Positions 35,804 through 45,442 of a DNA stretch of 64,000 bases are shown here, piece by piece. This DNA is from Gordonia neofelifaecis NRRL B-59395. GTDB lineage: Bacteria > Actinomycetota > Actinomycetes > Mycobacteriales > Mycobacteriaceae. The translations under genes and the position numbers were made by a program. The stretch covers positions 203,884-267,883 of the forward strand of contig NZ_AEUD01000005.1 in the NCBI RefSeq assembly GCF_000192435.1, given 5' to 3'. Each line of letters opens with the position of its first letter. The stretch's first letter is position 1. The notes beneath the pieces were generated by a model, which was given only the letters and a program-made list of their open reading frames with translations, did not search any database and was not told where the DNA came from.

Positions 35804-38647
35804 GTGGCAGGCAAAGCCCGCGTGCACGAACTGGCCAAGGAATTGGGCATCCCCAGCAAGGCAGTGCTGGAACGACTCAAGGAACAGGGCGAGTTCGTCA
35901 AATCCGCATCGTCGACCGTCGAGGCCCCCGTGGCCCGTCGACTGCGTGAATCTTTCGAATCCGGCTCAGGCGCCGCTCCGGCGAAGCCTGCAGCCAAGCC
36001 GTCGGCAGCGAAGCCGGGCCCCAAGCCCGGCCCCGCGCCGAAGCCGGCGCCGGCGAAGGCCGCTCCGGCTGCAGAAGCAGCGCCCGCACCGTCGGCAGGC
36101 GGCCCGAAGCCGGGTCCCAAGCCCGCGCCGAAGGCGGCACCGGAGCCCTCGGCTCCGGCTGCAGAGGCGCCGAAGCCCGCAGCCGCAGCGCCCGAGAAGC
36201 CCGCGGCTCCGGCCGCGCAGTCGGGTCAGGCTCCGGCGGCTCCGGGCCCGCGTCCGGGTCCGCGCCCCGGCCCGCGCCAGCCGCGCGTCGGAAACAACCC
36301 GTATTCGTCGACTCCGGCTCCCGCGCCGCGTCCGCAGGCTGCCCGTCCGGGTGCCGCGGGTCCGCGTCCCGGCGGTCGTCCCGGTCAGGGCGGCCCCCGT
36401 CCCGGCGCCGGTCAGGGCGGTCCGCGTCCGGGTGGCGCTCAGGGCGCTCGTCCGGGTGCCGGTGGTCCCCGTCCCGGCGGCTCGGGCGGTCCTCGTCCGA
36501 ACCCGGGCAATATGCCACCGCGTCCCAGCCCGGGTGCGATGCCCCAGCGTGCGGCGCGTCCCGACGCCCGTCCGGGTGGTCGCGGCGGCCCCGGCGGTCG
36601 TAGCGGCGGTCCCGGCGGAGGCGGCGGCTTCCGCAACGGCGGTGGCGGCGGTGGCGGCGGAGCCGCTCCCGGCGGCGGCTTCCGCGGTCGTCCCGGCGGC
36701 GGTGGCGGTGGCGGTCGTGGTCGCGGTGGAACCGCGGGTGCGTTCGGTCGTCCCGGCGGTGCACCGCGCAGGGGCCGCAAGTCCAAGCGTCAGAAGCGCC
36801 AAGAGTACGACTCGATGCGCGCACCAGAGGTCGGCGGCGTCCGGTTGCCGCACGGCAACGGCGAGGTCATCCGCCTCGCTCGTGGTGCCTCCCTGTCGGA
36901 CTTCGCCGACAAGATCAACGCCAACCCGGCATCGCTGGTCCAGGCGCTGTTCAACCTCGGTGAGATGGTCACGGCGACCGAGTCGGTCAACGACGAGACG
37001 CTGGAGCTGCTCGGCGGCGAGATGAACTACGTCGTCCAGGTCGTCAGCCCGGAGGACGAGGATCGCGAGCTCCTGGAGAGCTTCGACCTCACCTACGGCG
37101 AGGACGAGGGCGGCGAAGAGGACCTCGCCCAGCGGCCTCCGGTGGTCACCGTCATGGGTCACGTCGACCACGGCAAGACGCGACTGCTCGACACCATCCG
37201 CAAGGCGAATGTCGGTGGCGGCGAGGCCGGCGGTATCACGCAGCACATCGGCGCGTACCAGGTGAACACGCACCTGAACGACGAAGATCGCCTGATCACC
37301 TTCATCGACACCCCGGGTCACGAGGCGTTCACCGCCATGCGTGCCCGCGGCGCGAAGTCGACGGACATCGCGATCCTCGTGGTCGCGGCCGACGACGGCG
37401 TCATGCCGCAGACGGTGGAGGCGTTGAACCACGCGCAGGCCGCGGACGTGCCGATCGTCGTGGCGGTCAACAAGATCGATAAGGAAGGTGCGGATCCGAC
37501 CAAGATCCGCGGCCAGCTGACCGAGTACGGGCTGATCCCCGAGGAGTACGGCGGCGAGACCATGTTCGTCGACATCTCGGCCAAGCAGGGCGAGAACATC
37601 GACGCGCTGCTCGAAGCGGTTCTGCTGACCGCCGACGCCTCGCTCGATCTGCGCGCCAACCCGGACATGGACGCCCAGGGTGTCGCCATCGAAGCCCACC
37701 TGGACCGCGGTCGCGGCCCGGTGGCGACGGTGCTCATCCAGCGCGGCACCCTGCGTGTCGGCGACTCGATCGTCGCGGGCGACGCCTACGGCCGCGTCCG
37801 TCGCATGGTCGACGAGCACGGCGACGACGTCGAAGAGGCATACCCGTCGCGGCCGGTCGAGGTCATCGGCTTCACGTCGGTGCCGGGGGCCGGTGACACC
37901 CTGCTCGTGGTCGAGGAGGACCGCATCGCTCGGCAGATCGCGGACCGTCGCAATGCGCGCAAGCGCAACGCGCTGGCCGCCCGCAGCCGCAAGCGGATCA
38001 GCCTCGAGGACCTGGACAAGGCGCTCAAGGAGACCAGCCAGCTGAACCTGATCCTGAAGGGCGACAACTCGGGCACCGTCGAGGCGCTCGAAGAGGCGCT
38101 GCTTCAGATCGAGATCGACGACGAGGTCTCGCTGCGCGTCATCGACCGCGGTGTCGGCGGCATCACCGAGACCAACGTCAACCTGGCGGCGGCGTCGGAT
38201 GCGATCATCATCGGATTCAACGTCCGTGCCGAGGGCAAGGCCACCGAGCTCGCCAACCGCGAGGGCGTCGAGATCCGGTACTACTCGATCATCTACAAGG
38301 CGATCGAGGAGATCGAGGCGGCTCTCAAGGGCATGCTCAAGCCGATCTACGAGGAGTCGGAGCTCGGTCGCGCCGAGATCCGGGCGATCTTCAAGTCGTC
38401 CAAGATCGGCAACATCGCCGGTTGCCTCGTCCAGTCGGGCATCATGCGCCGCAACGCGAAGGCTCGCCTGCTCCGCGACAACGCGGTGGTCGCCGACAAC
38501 CTCACGATCAGTTCGCTGAAGCGTGAGAAGGACGACGCCACCGAAGTCCGCGAAGGCTACGAGTGCGGTCTCACGCTGACCTACAGCGACATCAAGGTCG
38601 GCGACGTGATCGAGGCGTTCGAGATGGTCGAGAAGGCGCGGGACTAG
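35804..38647 (+). CDS. infB: Translation initiation factor IF-2
   Basis: 947 residues. GTPase that places initiator tRNA on the ribosome. The N-terminus [17 protein letters not shown] is followed by a long Pro/Ala/Gly/Arg-rich disordered region (about 50-325) typical of actinobacteria. The G domain begins with GHVDHGKT at 452-459, then DTPGHEAF and NKIDKEGAD; domains II, III and C2 complete it. GTG 35804 is chosen because GAGGAG lies 4-5 bases upstream. Confidence 0.97.
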   Translation: MAGKARVHELAKELGIPSKAVLERLKEQGEFVKSASSTVEAPVARRLRESFESGSGAAPAKPAAKPSAAKPGPKPGPAPKPAPAKAAPAAEAAPAPSAGGPKPGPKPAPKAAPEPSAPAAEAPKPAAAAPEKPAAPAAQSGQAPAAPGPRPGPRPGPRQPRVGNNPYSSTPAPAPRPQAARPGAAGPRPGGRPGQGGPRPGAGQGGPRPGGAQGARPGAGGPRPGGSGGPRPNPGNMPPRPSPGAMPQRAARPDARPGGRGGPGGRSGGPGGGGGFRNGGGGGGGGAAPGGGFRGRPGGGGGGGRGRGGTAGAFGRPGGAPRRGRKSKRQKRQEYDSMRAPEVGGVRLPHGNGEVIRLARGASLSDFADKINANPASLVQALFNLGEMVTATESVNDETLELLGGEMNYVVQVVSPEDEDRELLESFDLTYGEDEGGEEDLAQRPPVVTVMGHVDHGKTRLLDTIRKANVGGGEAGGITQHIGAYQVNTHLNDEDRLITFIDTPGHEAFTAMRARGAKSTDIAILVVAADDGVMPQTVEALNHAQAADVPIVVAVNKIDKEGADPTKIRGQLTEYGLIPEEYGGETMFVDISAKQGENIDALLEAVLLTADASLDLRANPDMDAQGVAIEAHLDRGRGPVATVLIQRGTLRVGDSIVAGDAYGRVRRMVDEHGDDVEEAYPSRPVEVIGFTSVPGAGDTLLVVEEDRIARQIADRRNARKRNALAARSRKRISLEDLDKALKETSQLNLILKGDNSGTVEALEEALLQIEIDDEVSLRVIDRGVGGITETNVNLAAASDAIIIGFNVRAEGKATELANREGVEIRYYSIIYKAIEEIEAALKGMLKPIYEESELGRAEIRAIFKSSKIGNIAGCLVQSGIMRRNAKARLLRDNAVVADNLTISSLKREKDDATEVREGYECGLTLTYSDIKVGDVIEAFEMVEKARD

Positions 38648-38650
38648 ATC

Positions 38651-39115
38651 ATGGCAGATCCTGCACGGGCCGCGCGGCTCGCGAAACGGATCACCACCAT
38701 CGTCGCCTCGGCGATCGGTGGCGAGATCAAGGACCCTCGGCTCGCTCATGTGACCATCACCGATTGCCGGGTCACCGGTGATCTGCACGATGCGACCGTG
38801 TTTTACACGGTGATGGGCGATTCGGTCGAGTCCGAACCCGATGTGGCGGAAGCGGCGGCCGGTCTGGCCGCCGCGACCGGCGCGCTCCGGTCGAAGGTCG
38901 GTGCCGGAACGGGTGTGCGGTTCACGCCGACACTCCGTTTCGAGCTCGACACGGTGCCGGACGCCACCCGGGCGATGGACGAGTTGCTGGCCCGTGCGCG
39001 GGCGCAGGATGAGTCGGTGGCACGGGCGGCGCGCGATGCGCAGCCCGCGGGCGACGTCGATCCGTACCGTCATGACGAGGACGAGTCCGACGAGCCAGAG
39101 GACTCGCTCGGGTGA
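38651..39115 (+). CDS. rbfA: 30S ribosome-binding factor RbfA
   Basis: 154 residues. Assists late 16S rRNA processing. [38 protein letters not shown] and [13 protein letters not shown] are conserved. The C-terminal 40 residues are acidic and disordered. It starts 3 bases after infB and its TGA overlaps the next GTG, so the cluster continues. Confidence 0.96.
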   Translation: MADPARAARLAKRITTIVASAIGGEIKDPRLAHVTITDCRVTGDLHDATVFYTVMGDSVESEPDVAEAAAGLAAATGALRSKVGAGTGVRFTPTLRFELDTVPDATRAMDELLARARAQDESVARAARDAQPAGDVDPYRHDEDESDEPEDSLG

Positions 39116-40074
39116 ATCCCGCCTCGCGCGATTCTGTGGCCGCCACGCTGAACGGTGCCGATTCGGTGTCGATCATCAGCCATGTGCGGCCGGACGCCGA
39201 CACGATCGGCAGTGCGCTCGGTCTGGGACTGGCGCTCTCGGGTCTGGGGAAGCGCGTTCACTGCGCGTTCTCCGGGTCCGAAGCGCTACCCGGACCGCTG
39301 CGCCGGCTGCCCGGCGTCGATCTGCTGGTGGACGCCGAGCGGCTGCCCGCGTCGGAGGTGATGGTCGCCGTCGACGCGGCCACCGCAGGCAGGCTCGGCG
39401 ACCTCGAGTCGGTGTTCACCGCAGGCACGACCACCGTGTGCATCGACCACCACATCTCGAACCCGGGGTTCGCCGACCACGACCTCGTCGATCCGGACTC
39501 CGACTGCACCGCGGCGATCGTCCTCGACGTGATCGACGCGCTCGACGCCGAACTGACTCCGGACATCGCGACCTGCCTGTACGCCGGGCTGGTCACCGAC
39601 ACCGGATCGTTCAAGTGGGCGCGTCCGGCGTCGTTCGGGGTGGCCGCCCGCTTGCTGGAGGCCGGCGTCGACGGCGCTCGCTGGAGCAGGCTGTTGCTCG
39701 ACTCGCATCCCTACTCGTGGCTGCAGATGGTCTCCGCCGTGCTCGCCGACTCGGTGCTCGACGCCGAGGTGCTCGACGGCCGGGGACTGGTGTACGCCAT
39801 CGTCGACGCCGATCAGATGTCGGGCATGAACTGGGACGAGTCGGAGAGCGTGATCGACATCGTCCGTACCGCGCGGGAGGCCGAGGTCGCCGCGGTGTTC
39901 AAGGAGGTTCGTCCCGGCGACTGGGCCGTGTCGCTGCGCAGTAAGACCGACGTCGACCTGGTCCCGATCGCGCAGTCTCTCGGCGGCGGCGGGCACGTCC
40001 GCGCCGCGGGCTACAGTGACACCGGCGACGCGGCCGGCGTCGTCGAACATCTGCTGGCCGCTCTGCGCGCCTGA
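39112..40074 (+). CDS. nrnA: DHH/DHHA1 bifunctional oligoribonuclease/PAP phosphatase (NrnA-like)
   Basis: 320 residues. Degrades short oligonucleotides and/or pAp and, in mycobacteria, cyclic di-[22 protein letters not shown], the [11 protein letters not shown] segment and DHHISNPGF give the DHH metal centre; the C-terminal DHHA1 motif [11 protein letters not shown] is intact. GTG 39112 overlaps rbfA by 4 bases. Confidence 0.93.
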   Translation: MNPASRDSVAATLNGADSVSIISHVRPDADTIGSALGLGLALSGLGKRVHCAFSGSEALPGPLRRLPGVDLLVDAERLPASEVMVAVDAATAGRLGDLESVFTAGTTTVCIDHHISNPGFADHDLVDPDSDCTAAIVLDVIDALDAELTPDIATCLYAGLVTDTGSFKWARPASFGVAARLLEAGVDGARWSRLLLDSHPYSWLQMVSAVLADSVLDAEVLDGRGLVYAIVDADQMSGMNWDESESVIDIVRTAREAEVAAVFKEVRPGDWAVSLRSKTDVDLVPIAQSLGGGGHVRAAGYSDTGDAAGVVEHLLAALRA

Positions 40075-40090
40075 AGTCGGACTGTCGGCG

Positions 40091-41365
40091 ATGCTGAAGC
40101 TGGCGAGTTCGGCCCTGGTGGTGCTCATCGCACCGCCGCTGTATCTGATGCTGGATCTCGCGGTCGTCGGACGGCTCGGTGCCACCGAACTCGCGGCGCT
40201 CACCGTCGCGACCCTGGTGCTGTCGGTGATCAGCACTCAGCTCACCTTCCTCTCGTACGGCACCACTGCACGCTCGGCCCGGGCGTTCGGTGCCGGCGAC
40301 CGCGAGCGCGCCATCCACGAGGGGGTCCAGGCGAGCTGGATCGCACTGGGCGTCGGCGGCGCGATCGTCGCGATCGCGTGGCTTCTCGCACCGCAGATCA
40401 CGCGTGCGCTGGTACCGGACCCGCAGGTCGCGGCGGACGCCGCGTCCTGGCTGCGGATCGCCGTCTTCGGTGTGCCGTTGATCCTCTTCGCGATGGCAGG
40501 CAACGGCTGGATGCGCGGTGTGCAGGACACCCGGCGCCCGGTCTACTTCGTCGTGGCCGGACTGGCGGTGTCGGCGGTGCTGTGCATCGGACTCGTGCAC
40601 GGCGTCGGCGGGTTGCCGCGTTTCGGGCTCCAGGGCAGCGCCTGGGCGAACCTGGTCGGTCAGTCGATCACCGGTGTCGCCTTCGTCGCCCGTCTGGTCT
40701 CGGAGCGGACCGGCGGACTCGCTCCGGACTGGCCGGTGATCCGCGCTCAGCTCACGATGGCTCGGGACCTCGTCTTGCGCAGCCTGTCGTTCCAGATCTG
40801 CTTCATCTCCGCCGCGGCCGTCGCCGCCCGGTTCGGAGTCGCACAGGTCGCGGCGCATCAGGTGGTGCTGCAACTGTGGGAGTTCAGTTCGCTGCTGCTC
40901 GACTCGCTCGCCATCGCGGCGCAGCAATTGGTGGGCGCGGCGCTCGGCGCGGGGGCCTTCCACGTCGCACGGAGATCGGCCAGGCACGCGACGGTCGTGT
41001 CTTTCGGCGTCTCCGTCGCACTTGCCGGGGTGCTCGCCGCCGGGGTCACGCTGATTCCACGGATCTTCACCGACGACGCGGAGATTCTCGACGCCATGCG
41101 GACACCCTGGTGGTTCTTCGTCGTGATGCTGCCGATCGCGGGCGTGGTCTTCGCGCTCGACGGCGTGCTGCTCGGCAGCGGCGACGCCGCGTTCCTGCGC
41201 ACCGCGACGTTGGCGGGCGCCCTCGGCGCCTTCCTGCCGCTCATCTGGCTGTCGTGGGTGTTCGATTGGGGCCTGGCGGGCATCTGGAGCGGTCTGCTCG
41301 CCTTCATGTGCATCCGGCTGGCCGCGGTGGTGTGGCGTGTGCGAAGTGGGGCGTGGGTCAAGTAG
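40091..41365 (+). CDS. dinF: MATE family efflux transporter, DinF type
   Basis: 424 residues, twelve predicted membrane helices. The PPLYLMLDLAVVGRLGATELAAL start is characteristic of DinF-like MATE proteins, and the VAAHQVVLQLWEFSSLLLDSL repeat marks the second half. It exports cations/drugs or other small molecules in exchange for H+ or Na+; the substrate is unknown. ATG 40091 starts just before the first helix. It closes the nusA cluster and its stop is followed 3 bases later by a palindrome. Confidence 0.88.
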   Translation: MLKLASSALVVLIAPPLYLMLDLAVVGRLGATELAALTVATLVLSVISTQLTFLSYGTTARSARAFGAGDRERAIHEGVQASWIALGVGGAIVAIAWLLAPQITRALVPDPQVAADAASWLRIAVFGVPLILFAMAGNGWMRGVQDTRRPVYFVVAGLAVSAVLCIGLVHGVGGLPRFGLQGSAWANLVGQSITGVAFVARLVSERTGGLAPDWPVIRAQLTMARDLVLRSLSFQICFISAAAVAARFGVAQVAAHQVVLQLWEFSSLLLDSLAIAAQQLVGAALGAGAFHVARRSARHATVVSFGVSVALAGVLAAGVTLIPRIFTDDAEILDAMRTPWWFFVVMLPIAGVVFALDGVLLGSGDAAFLRTATLAGALGAFLPLIWLSWVFDWGLAGIWSGLLAFMCIRLAAVVWRVRSGAWVK

Positions 41366-41368
41366 CGA

Positions 41369-41415
41369 ACTTCCGATGAATCTGCGCCCCTGGTGGGCGC
41401 AGATTCATCGGAAGT
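41369..41415. repeat. Left palindrome of nuclease unit 2
   Basis: A perfect 21-bp inverted repeat (41369-41389 with 41395-41415) and 5-base loop. Its inner 16 bases CGATGAATCTGCGCCC are identical in the palindrome at 42347-42387. It directly follows the dinF stop and could also act as its terminator. Confidence 0.95.
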
Positions 41416-41459
41416 CGTGTCGGTGGAACCCAGGAGCGTGCCGCTGCGTCCAATAGGAC

Positions 41460-42341
41460 ATGGGGGACTCGGGCGCGCTGGCCGCGTTGATCGCTGAACA
41501 GGACGGACTCATCACCTCGGCGCAAGCGCTCCGGGGCGGTCTCACCCGCAAGGAGATCCGGGGCCGACTGGACCGGCGGGAGTGGTGTGCGCTCGTCCGC
41601 GGAATCTATCGATCGAGTTCGCATCCGCTCACCGAGAGTCTGCTGGTCCGAGCAGCGGTGGCCGCGCACCATGGCGTGGCTGACCGGACAACGGCGGCCT
41701 GGTGGCATGGAATGCTCGATTCCCTGACGTATCCGTTGACCGTTGCGACAGCCAACACGACTACCGCCGACCGGTGGTCGCTCGGCCCGCTGGACCTCAC
41801 TCGTCGGCACTACGACGATGCGGACTTGACCATGGTCCGCGGGCTCCGCGTGACCACGCCGCCGGCGACGGTGATGTTCGGCGCGGCCGCGATGCCCGAC
41901 GGCGGTCGATTCCTCGACCGGGCGCTGCAGCGTGGTGTCGTCACAGTCACCGAGCTCGAGGCCGTCGTCGAGCGCTACGCGGGCAGTCGCGGGATAGGTG
42001 AGGCTCGGCGGCTCGTGCGCATCGCCTCGCAGGATTCGGAGTCAGAGGCCGAACGGCTCTTCGTACGTCTGCTGCGCGAGGCCGGCATCACCGGCTGGGT
42101 GCAGCAGCTCCGATTCGGACGGTGGCGTCTCGACTTCGGCTGGCCCGATCTCCGCGTCGCGATCGAGATCGACGGACTGGCCTTCCATTACCAGCACGAC
42201 CGATTTCAGGCGGACCGGGCGAAATACAACGCGCTCGACGCCGCCGGATGGCGCAAGAAGGTGTACACCTGGCACGACCTGACGTACCGGCCGGGAGAGG
42301 TCCTCGACGAGGTGCTCGAGATGCTCAATGCGAGGATATGA
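41460..42341 (+). CDS. AbiEi-like HTH plus DUF559 (Vsr-like PD-(D/E)XK) nuclease, unit 2
   Basis: 293 residues. The N-terminal segment (ALAALIAEQDGLITSAQALRG, then TRKEIRGRLDRREWCALVRG) is an AbiEi-like winged helix. The C-terminal DUF559 domain has ESEAERLFVRLLREAG, QQLRFGRWRLDFGWPDLRVA, IEIDGLAFHY and ALDAAGWRKKVYTWHDL. Candidate catalytic acids are Glu194/196/198, Asp225 and Glu236 (with Asp238). It shares domain layout but little primary sequence with unit 1. No partner gene is adjacent. Two nearly identical palindromes bracket it, and it separates two convergent genes. Confidence 0.8.
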   Translation: MGDSGALAALIAEQDGLITSAQALRGGLTRKEIRGRLDRREWCALVRGIYRSSSHPLTESLLVRAAVAAHHGVADRTTAAWWHGMLDSLTYPLTVATANTTTADRWSLGPLDLTRRHYDDADLTMVRGLRVTTPPATVMFGAAAMPDGGRFLDRALQRGVVTVTELEAVVERYAGSRGIGEARRLVRIASQDSESEAERLFVRLLREAGITGWVQQLRFGRWRLDFGWPDLRVAIEIDGLAFHYQHDRFQADRAKYNALDAAGWRKKVYTWHDLTYRPGEVLDEVLEMLNARI

Positions 42342-42346
42342 CCCAT

Positions 42347-42387
42347 TGCGATGAATCTGCGCCCGTGTCGGGCGCAGATTCATCGCA
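42347..42387. repeat. Right palindrome of nuclease unit 2
   Basis: A perfect 18-bp inverted repeat (42347-42364 with 42370-42387) and 5-base loop, with the same 16-base core as 41369-41415. It lies 5 bases after the nuclease stop and 6 bases before the stop codon of the convergent acetyltransferase. Confidence 0.95.
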
Positions 42388-42393
42388 GTCGGA

Positions 42394-42726
42394 TCACCGG
42401 TCGGCGACGACCGGCTGGTACTGCGGGAAGCGCTCGAGGAACGACTGCACGTACGTGCACACCGGGACGATCTTCGTGCCCTGCGCGGAGAGTTCGTCGA
42501 GCACCGAGGCGACGAGCAACCGGGCGAAGCCCGCCCGGCCGTATTTCTCGGTGACGACGGTGTGGAGCAGGACGAGGGTGTGCTCGTCGCGGCGTTCGTA
42601 GCCCTCCACTCCGACGAGTTCATCGCCCGACCAGAGCTCGTAGCGGTCCCGATCGGGAAAGTTGCGGAGTGCCGGCGCCGGGGTGAGCTCGACCGTCGGC
42701 GGCGGAACGGGGACAGATGCGGTCAT
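42394..42726 (-). CDS. Small GNAT-like N-acetyltransferase (YjdJ type)
   Basis: 110 residues. The short GNAT variant has VVTEKYGRAGFARLLVASVLDEL as acetyl-CoA loop and KIVPVCTYVQSFLERFPQY at the end, matching small GNAT_acetyltr proteins. Acceptor unknown. TAGCGT (complement of 42734-42739) ends 7 bases before ATG 42726, indicating a leaderless transcript. Confidence 0.85.
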   Translation of the reverse strand: MTASVPVPPPTVELTPAPALRNFPDRDRYELWSGDELVGVEGYERRDEHTLVLLHTVVTEKYGRAGFARLLVASVLDELSAQGTKIVPVCTYVQSFLERFPQYQPVVADR

Positions 42727-42800
42727 GTCTTCGACGCTACTACCGGATCGGTGCAGGTCGACACCGCCACGCCCCGGGCGCGCCCCTCCCCGTGACCCGC

Positions 42801-44333
42801 TCAGCGAAGCGCCTCACCCCACACCACCGAATCGCGCACGCGGCCCTTGACGATCTTTCCGCCCGGGTTGCGGGGGAGCGGCTCGGTGATCACGGAGACG
42901 AACTGCGGCACCTTGAAATCGGCGATCGACTCGGACACCGCCGCGATCACCTCGGCCACGTCGATCGTCTCACCGCCGGTGTAGATCACCGCGCCCACCT
43001 TCTCGCCGAGGACGTCGTCCGGTACCGCGATGACCGCGGCCTCCAGCACTCCGGGCACCGCCATCAGCGCCGATTCGACCTCGATGCTGGACACGTTCTC
43101 GCCACCGCGGTTGATGATGTCCTTGGTACGGTCGACGATCCGGACCCGCCCCGCGTCGTCGACCCGGACGACGTCGCCGGTGTGCAGCCACCCGTCCACG
43201 ATCGTCTCGGCGGTCGCATCGGGACGCTGCCAGTATCCGGCGGTGATATTGGCTCCCCGCACCACCAGCTCGCCGAAGCCGGGTTCGTCGCCGAACGGCG
43301 CGACACCGAGTTCCACTGAGGGCACGGCATAGCCCACCGAGTCGGCGTGATCCTCCGCGTCCTCGTGCGGCAGGACCGTCATGAGCGACGCCGACTCGGT
43401 CATCCCGTAACCGTTGGCCACGCGAGCGGCATCGAACGCGCGCTTGAGTGAGGCGACGAGGCTCGGGGCGATCGGCGCGCCGCCATACGCCAGCCACCGC
43501 ACCGTGGACGTGTCGGCGCCGGCGAAGTCCGCGTGCCGCAGCATCAGCGCGTAGATCGCGGGCACCGTGACCAGGAAGGTGATCCGCTCGGCGGCCAGCG
43601 TCCCGATGAGGGCACCGACGTCCAGCGTCGGCATGATGACAGCGGTGCCGCCGTAGTACGCGGCCACCAGCAACTGCGAGTTGCAGCCGGTGACGTGGAA
43701 GAGCGGCACGCAGATCAGTGTCCGCATGTCCGTGCCGATGTCGGACGGAATCGCGAAGCAGCGGGCCACATTCCCGGTGTTGGTCAGGAACGCCTCGTGG
43801 GTGGTCGGCACCCCCTTCGGACGGCCGGTGGTTCCGGAGGTGTAGAACAGCGCCGCGACGTCGGTCAGGGTCGCCGTCTCGTCGACGAACGGGTCGCCGA
43901 CGGGCAGGTCGGCGCCGGGTGCCAGGTCGATCGACGCGCCCGAGTCGTCCAGCAGGAACGCGACCTCCGACTCGCTGGAGCGCGTGTTGACCGCGACCAC
44001 GATGCCGCCGGCGAAGAGCACCCCCCAGAAGGCGAGCACCCAGTCGACCCCGGCCGGGTAGCGGACGGCGACACGGTCGCCGCGCTGCAGTCCGCGTCCG
44101 CGGAGGCCGCCGGCGATCCGCGCGGCCCGGTCCCACAGCTCCCGGTAGGTGAGGCGTTCGCCGCCGAGTTCGACGACGGCTTCGGCGTCGGGGCGCGCGT
44201 CGACATGCACCGCGAGCATCGCGATCAGCGACGACGGCAGCTCGTCGAGGTGCGGGACGCCCCGGGCGTCGACGGTGACGCCGTCCTGCGGAAACGGATT
44301 GCGGGCGCGACTGATCGGAACGATGCCGGACAT
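42801..44333 (-). CDS. Acyl-CoA synthetase / AMP-dependent ligase
   Basis: 510 residues. Adenylating enzyme: P-loop-like YTSGTTGRPKGVPTTH, A5 motif NGYGMTESA, A7 WLHTGDVVRVDDAGRV, A8 RIVDRTKDIINRGGENVSS and catalytic Lys in PRNPGGKIVKG. It activates a carboxylic acid to its CoA thioester. ATG 44333 overlaps the phosphotriesterase-like stop by one base, so the ligase probably acts on a product of that enzyme. Chain-length preference cannot be read from the sequence. Confidence 0.9.
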   Translation of the reverse strand: MSGIVPISRARNPFPQDGVTVDARGVPHLDELPSSLIAMLAVHVDARPDAEAVVELGGERLTYRELWDRAARIAGGLRGRGLQRGDRVAVRYPAGVDWVLAFWGVLFAGGIVVAVNTRSSESEVAFLLDDSGASIDLAPGADLPVGDPFVDETATLTDVAALFYTSGTTGRPKGVPTTHEAFLTNTGNVARCFAIPSDIGTDMRTLICVPLFHVTGCNSQLLVAAYYGGTAVIMPTLDVGALIGTLAAERITFLVTVPAIYALMLRHADFAGADTSTVRWLAYGGAPIAPSLVASLKRAFDAARVANGYGMTESASLMTVLPHEDAEDHADSVGYAVPSVELGVAPFGDEPGFGELVVRGANITAGYWQRPDATAETIVDGWLHTGDVVRVDDAGRVRIVDRTKDIINRGGENVSSIEVESALMAVPGVLEAAVIAVPDDVLGEKVGAVIYTGGETIDVAEVIAAVSESIADFKVPQFVSVITEPLPRNPGGKIVKGRVRDSVVWGEALR

Positions 44334-45313
44334 CACGCGACCGGGGTGAAGTACGCGCGGGGGTTGTCGACGAGCATCGTCGTGATCTGCTCGTCGGTGA
44401 CACCGCGCTCGCGCAGAGCGGGCAGGACGTCGTCGTGGATGTGGGTGTAGTGCCAGTTCGGCAGCGCCGCCTTGCGGGCCTCCTCGGGGAAGAAGTCCGA
44501 GTAACAGGAGGCGTCGTGCGACAGCACCAGCTGCGAGACGAATCCCGCGTCGACCATCTGTGCGACCATCGAGACCCGGTCCTCGAAGGGGGAGAAGGCG
44601 TCGATGCCGAAGCGGTCCATGCCAAGGATCGCGCCGGTGTCGGCCAGCCGCTTCAGGTAGTCGAGGTCGGTCGTGTCGCCGCTGTGGCCCAGCACCACCT
44701 TGCTCATGTCGCACCCTTCCTCGGCGAACACCCTCGCCGCCACCAGCCCGGCTTCGATGCCGACGTGGGTGTGCACGGTGATCGGCGTACCGGTCTCCAC
44801 ATGTGCCTGCGCGACCGCCCGCATCACCCGCTCGACGCCGGGGGTCAGGCCGGCCTCGTCGATCGCGCACTTGAGCAGTCCCGCTTTGACTCCGGTGTGG
44901 GCGATGCCGTTGCGGATGTCGCCGATGAACAGGTCGGTCATCGGATCGACCTCGGTGTCGAAGACCTTCCCCGGACCGGTGAAGTGAAACTGCACGGGCT
45001 CATCGTGGTACGTGTAGATCCCCGTGGCCACGACGATGTTGATGTCGGCCCGCTCGTTGATCCGCTGGATGCGCGGGATGTACCGGCCGAGTCCGATCAC
45101 CGTCGGATCGACGATGGTCCGGACTCCACGCGTAGCGACCTCATTGAGTTTCGCCACCGCATCGGCGACACGGTGGTCCTCGTCCCACGGGTCCGGGTAG
45201 TCGGGATAGTTGTCCCGGATCTCGCTGCCGATCGTGAAGACGTGCTCGTGCATCAGCACCTGCCCCAAGTCGTTCACATCGACCTGGCCCTTGACTGTCT
45301 CGACGGTGCTCAA
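44333..45313 (-). CDS. Phosphotriesterase-like amidohydrolase (PLL lactonase type)
   Basis: 326 residues. Binuclear-metal TIM barrel: LMHEHVF (two His), GLLKCAIDE with the carboxylated Lys, THVGIEAG, VLGHSGDTTD and LSHDASCYSD supply the metal ligands. Related enzymes hydrolyse lactones (including acyl-homoserine lactones) better than phosphotriesters. TTG 45313 has AGGAGG 4 bases upstream; the open frame extends to 45358 without a better site. Forms an operon with the CoA ligase. Confidence 0.87.
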   Translation of the reverse strand: MSTVETVKGQVDVNDLGQVLMHEHVFTIGSEIRDNYPDYPDPWDEDHRVADAVAKLNEVATRGVRTIVDPTVIGLGRYIPRIQRINERADINIVVATGIYTYHDEPVQFHFTGPGKVFDTEVDPMTDLFIGDIRNGIAHTGVKAGLLKCAIDEAGLTPGVERVMRAVAQAHVETGTPITVHTHVGIEAGLVAARVFAEEGCDMSKVVLGHSGDTTDLDYLKRLADTGAILGMDRFGIDAFSPFEDRVSMVAQMVDAGFVSQLVLSHDASCYSDFFPEEARKAALPNWHYTHIHDDVLPALRERGVTDEQITTMLVDNPRAYFTPVA

Positions 45314-45442
45314 CGTTCCTCCTGAATGCCGAAAGCGGGCTGACGTGACCCGTCCCACCGTGAGTGGCGGGCGTCACAGGACAATCATGCGCTGCCGGGC
45401 GGGAAGAATCTCCGGAAGCGGGCTCGTGGCACCATGGTCGCC

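Noticed and set aside
35966-39073. A 1035-codon open frame antisense to infB and rbfA
   Set aside because: Lies opposite full-length conserved genes, shows no domain motifs and follows codon bias of the sense strand.
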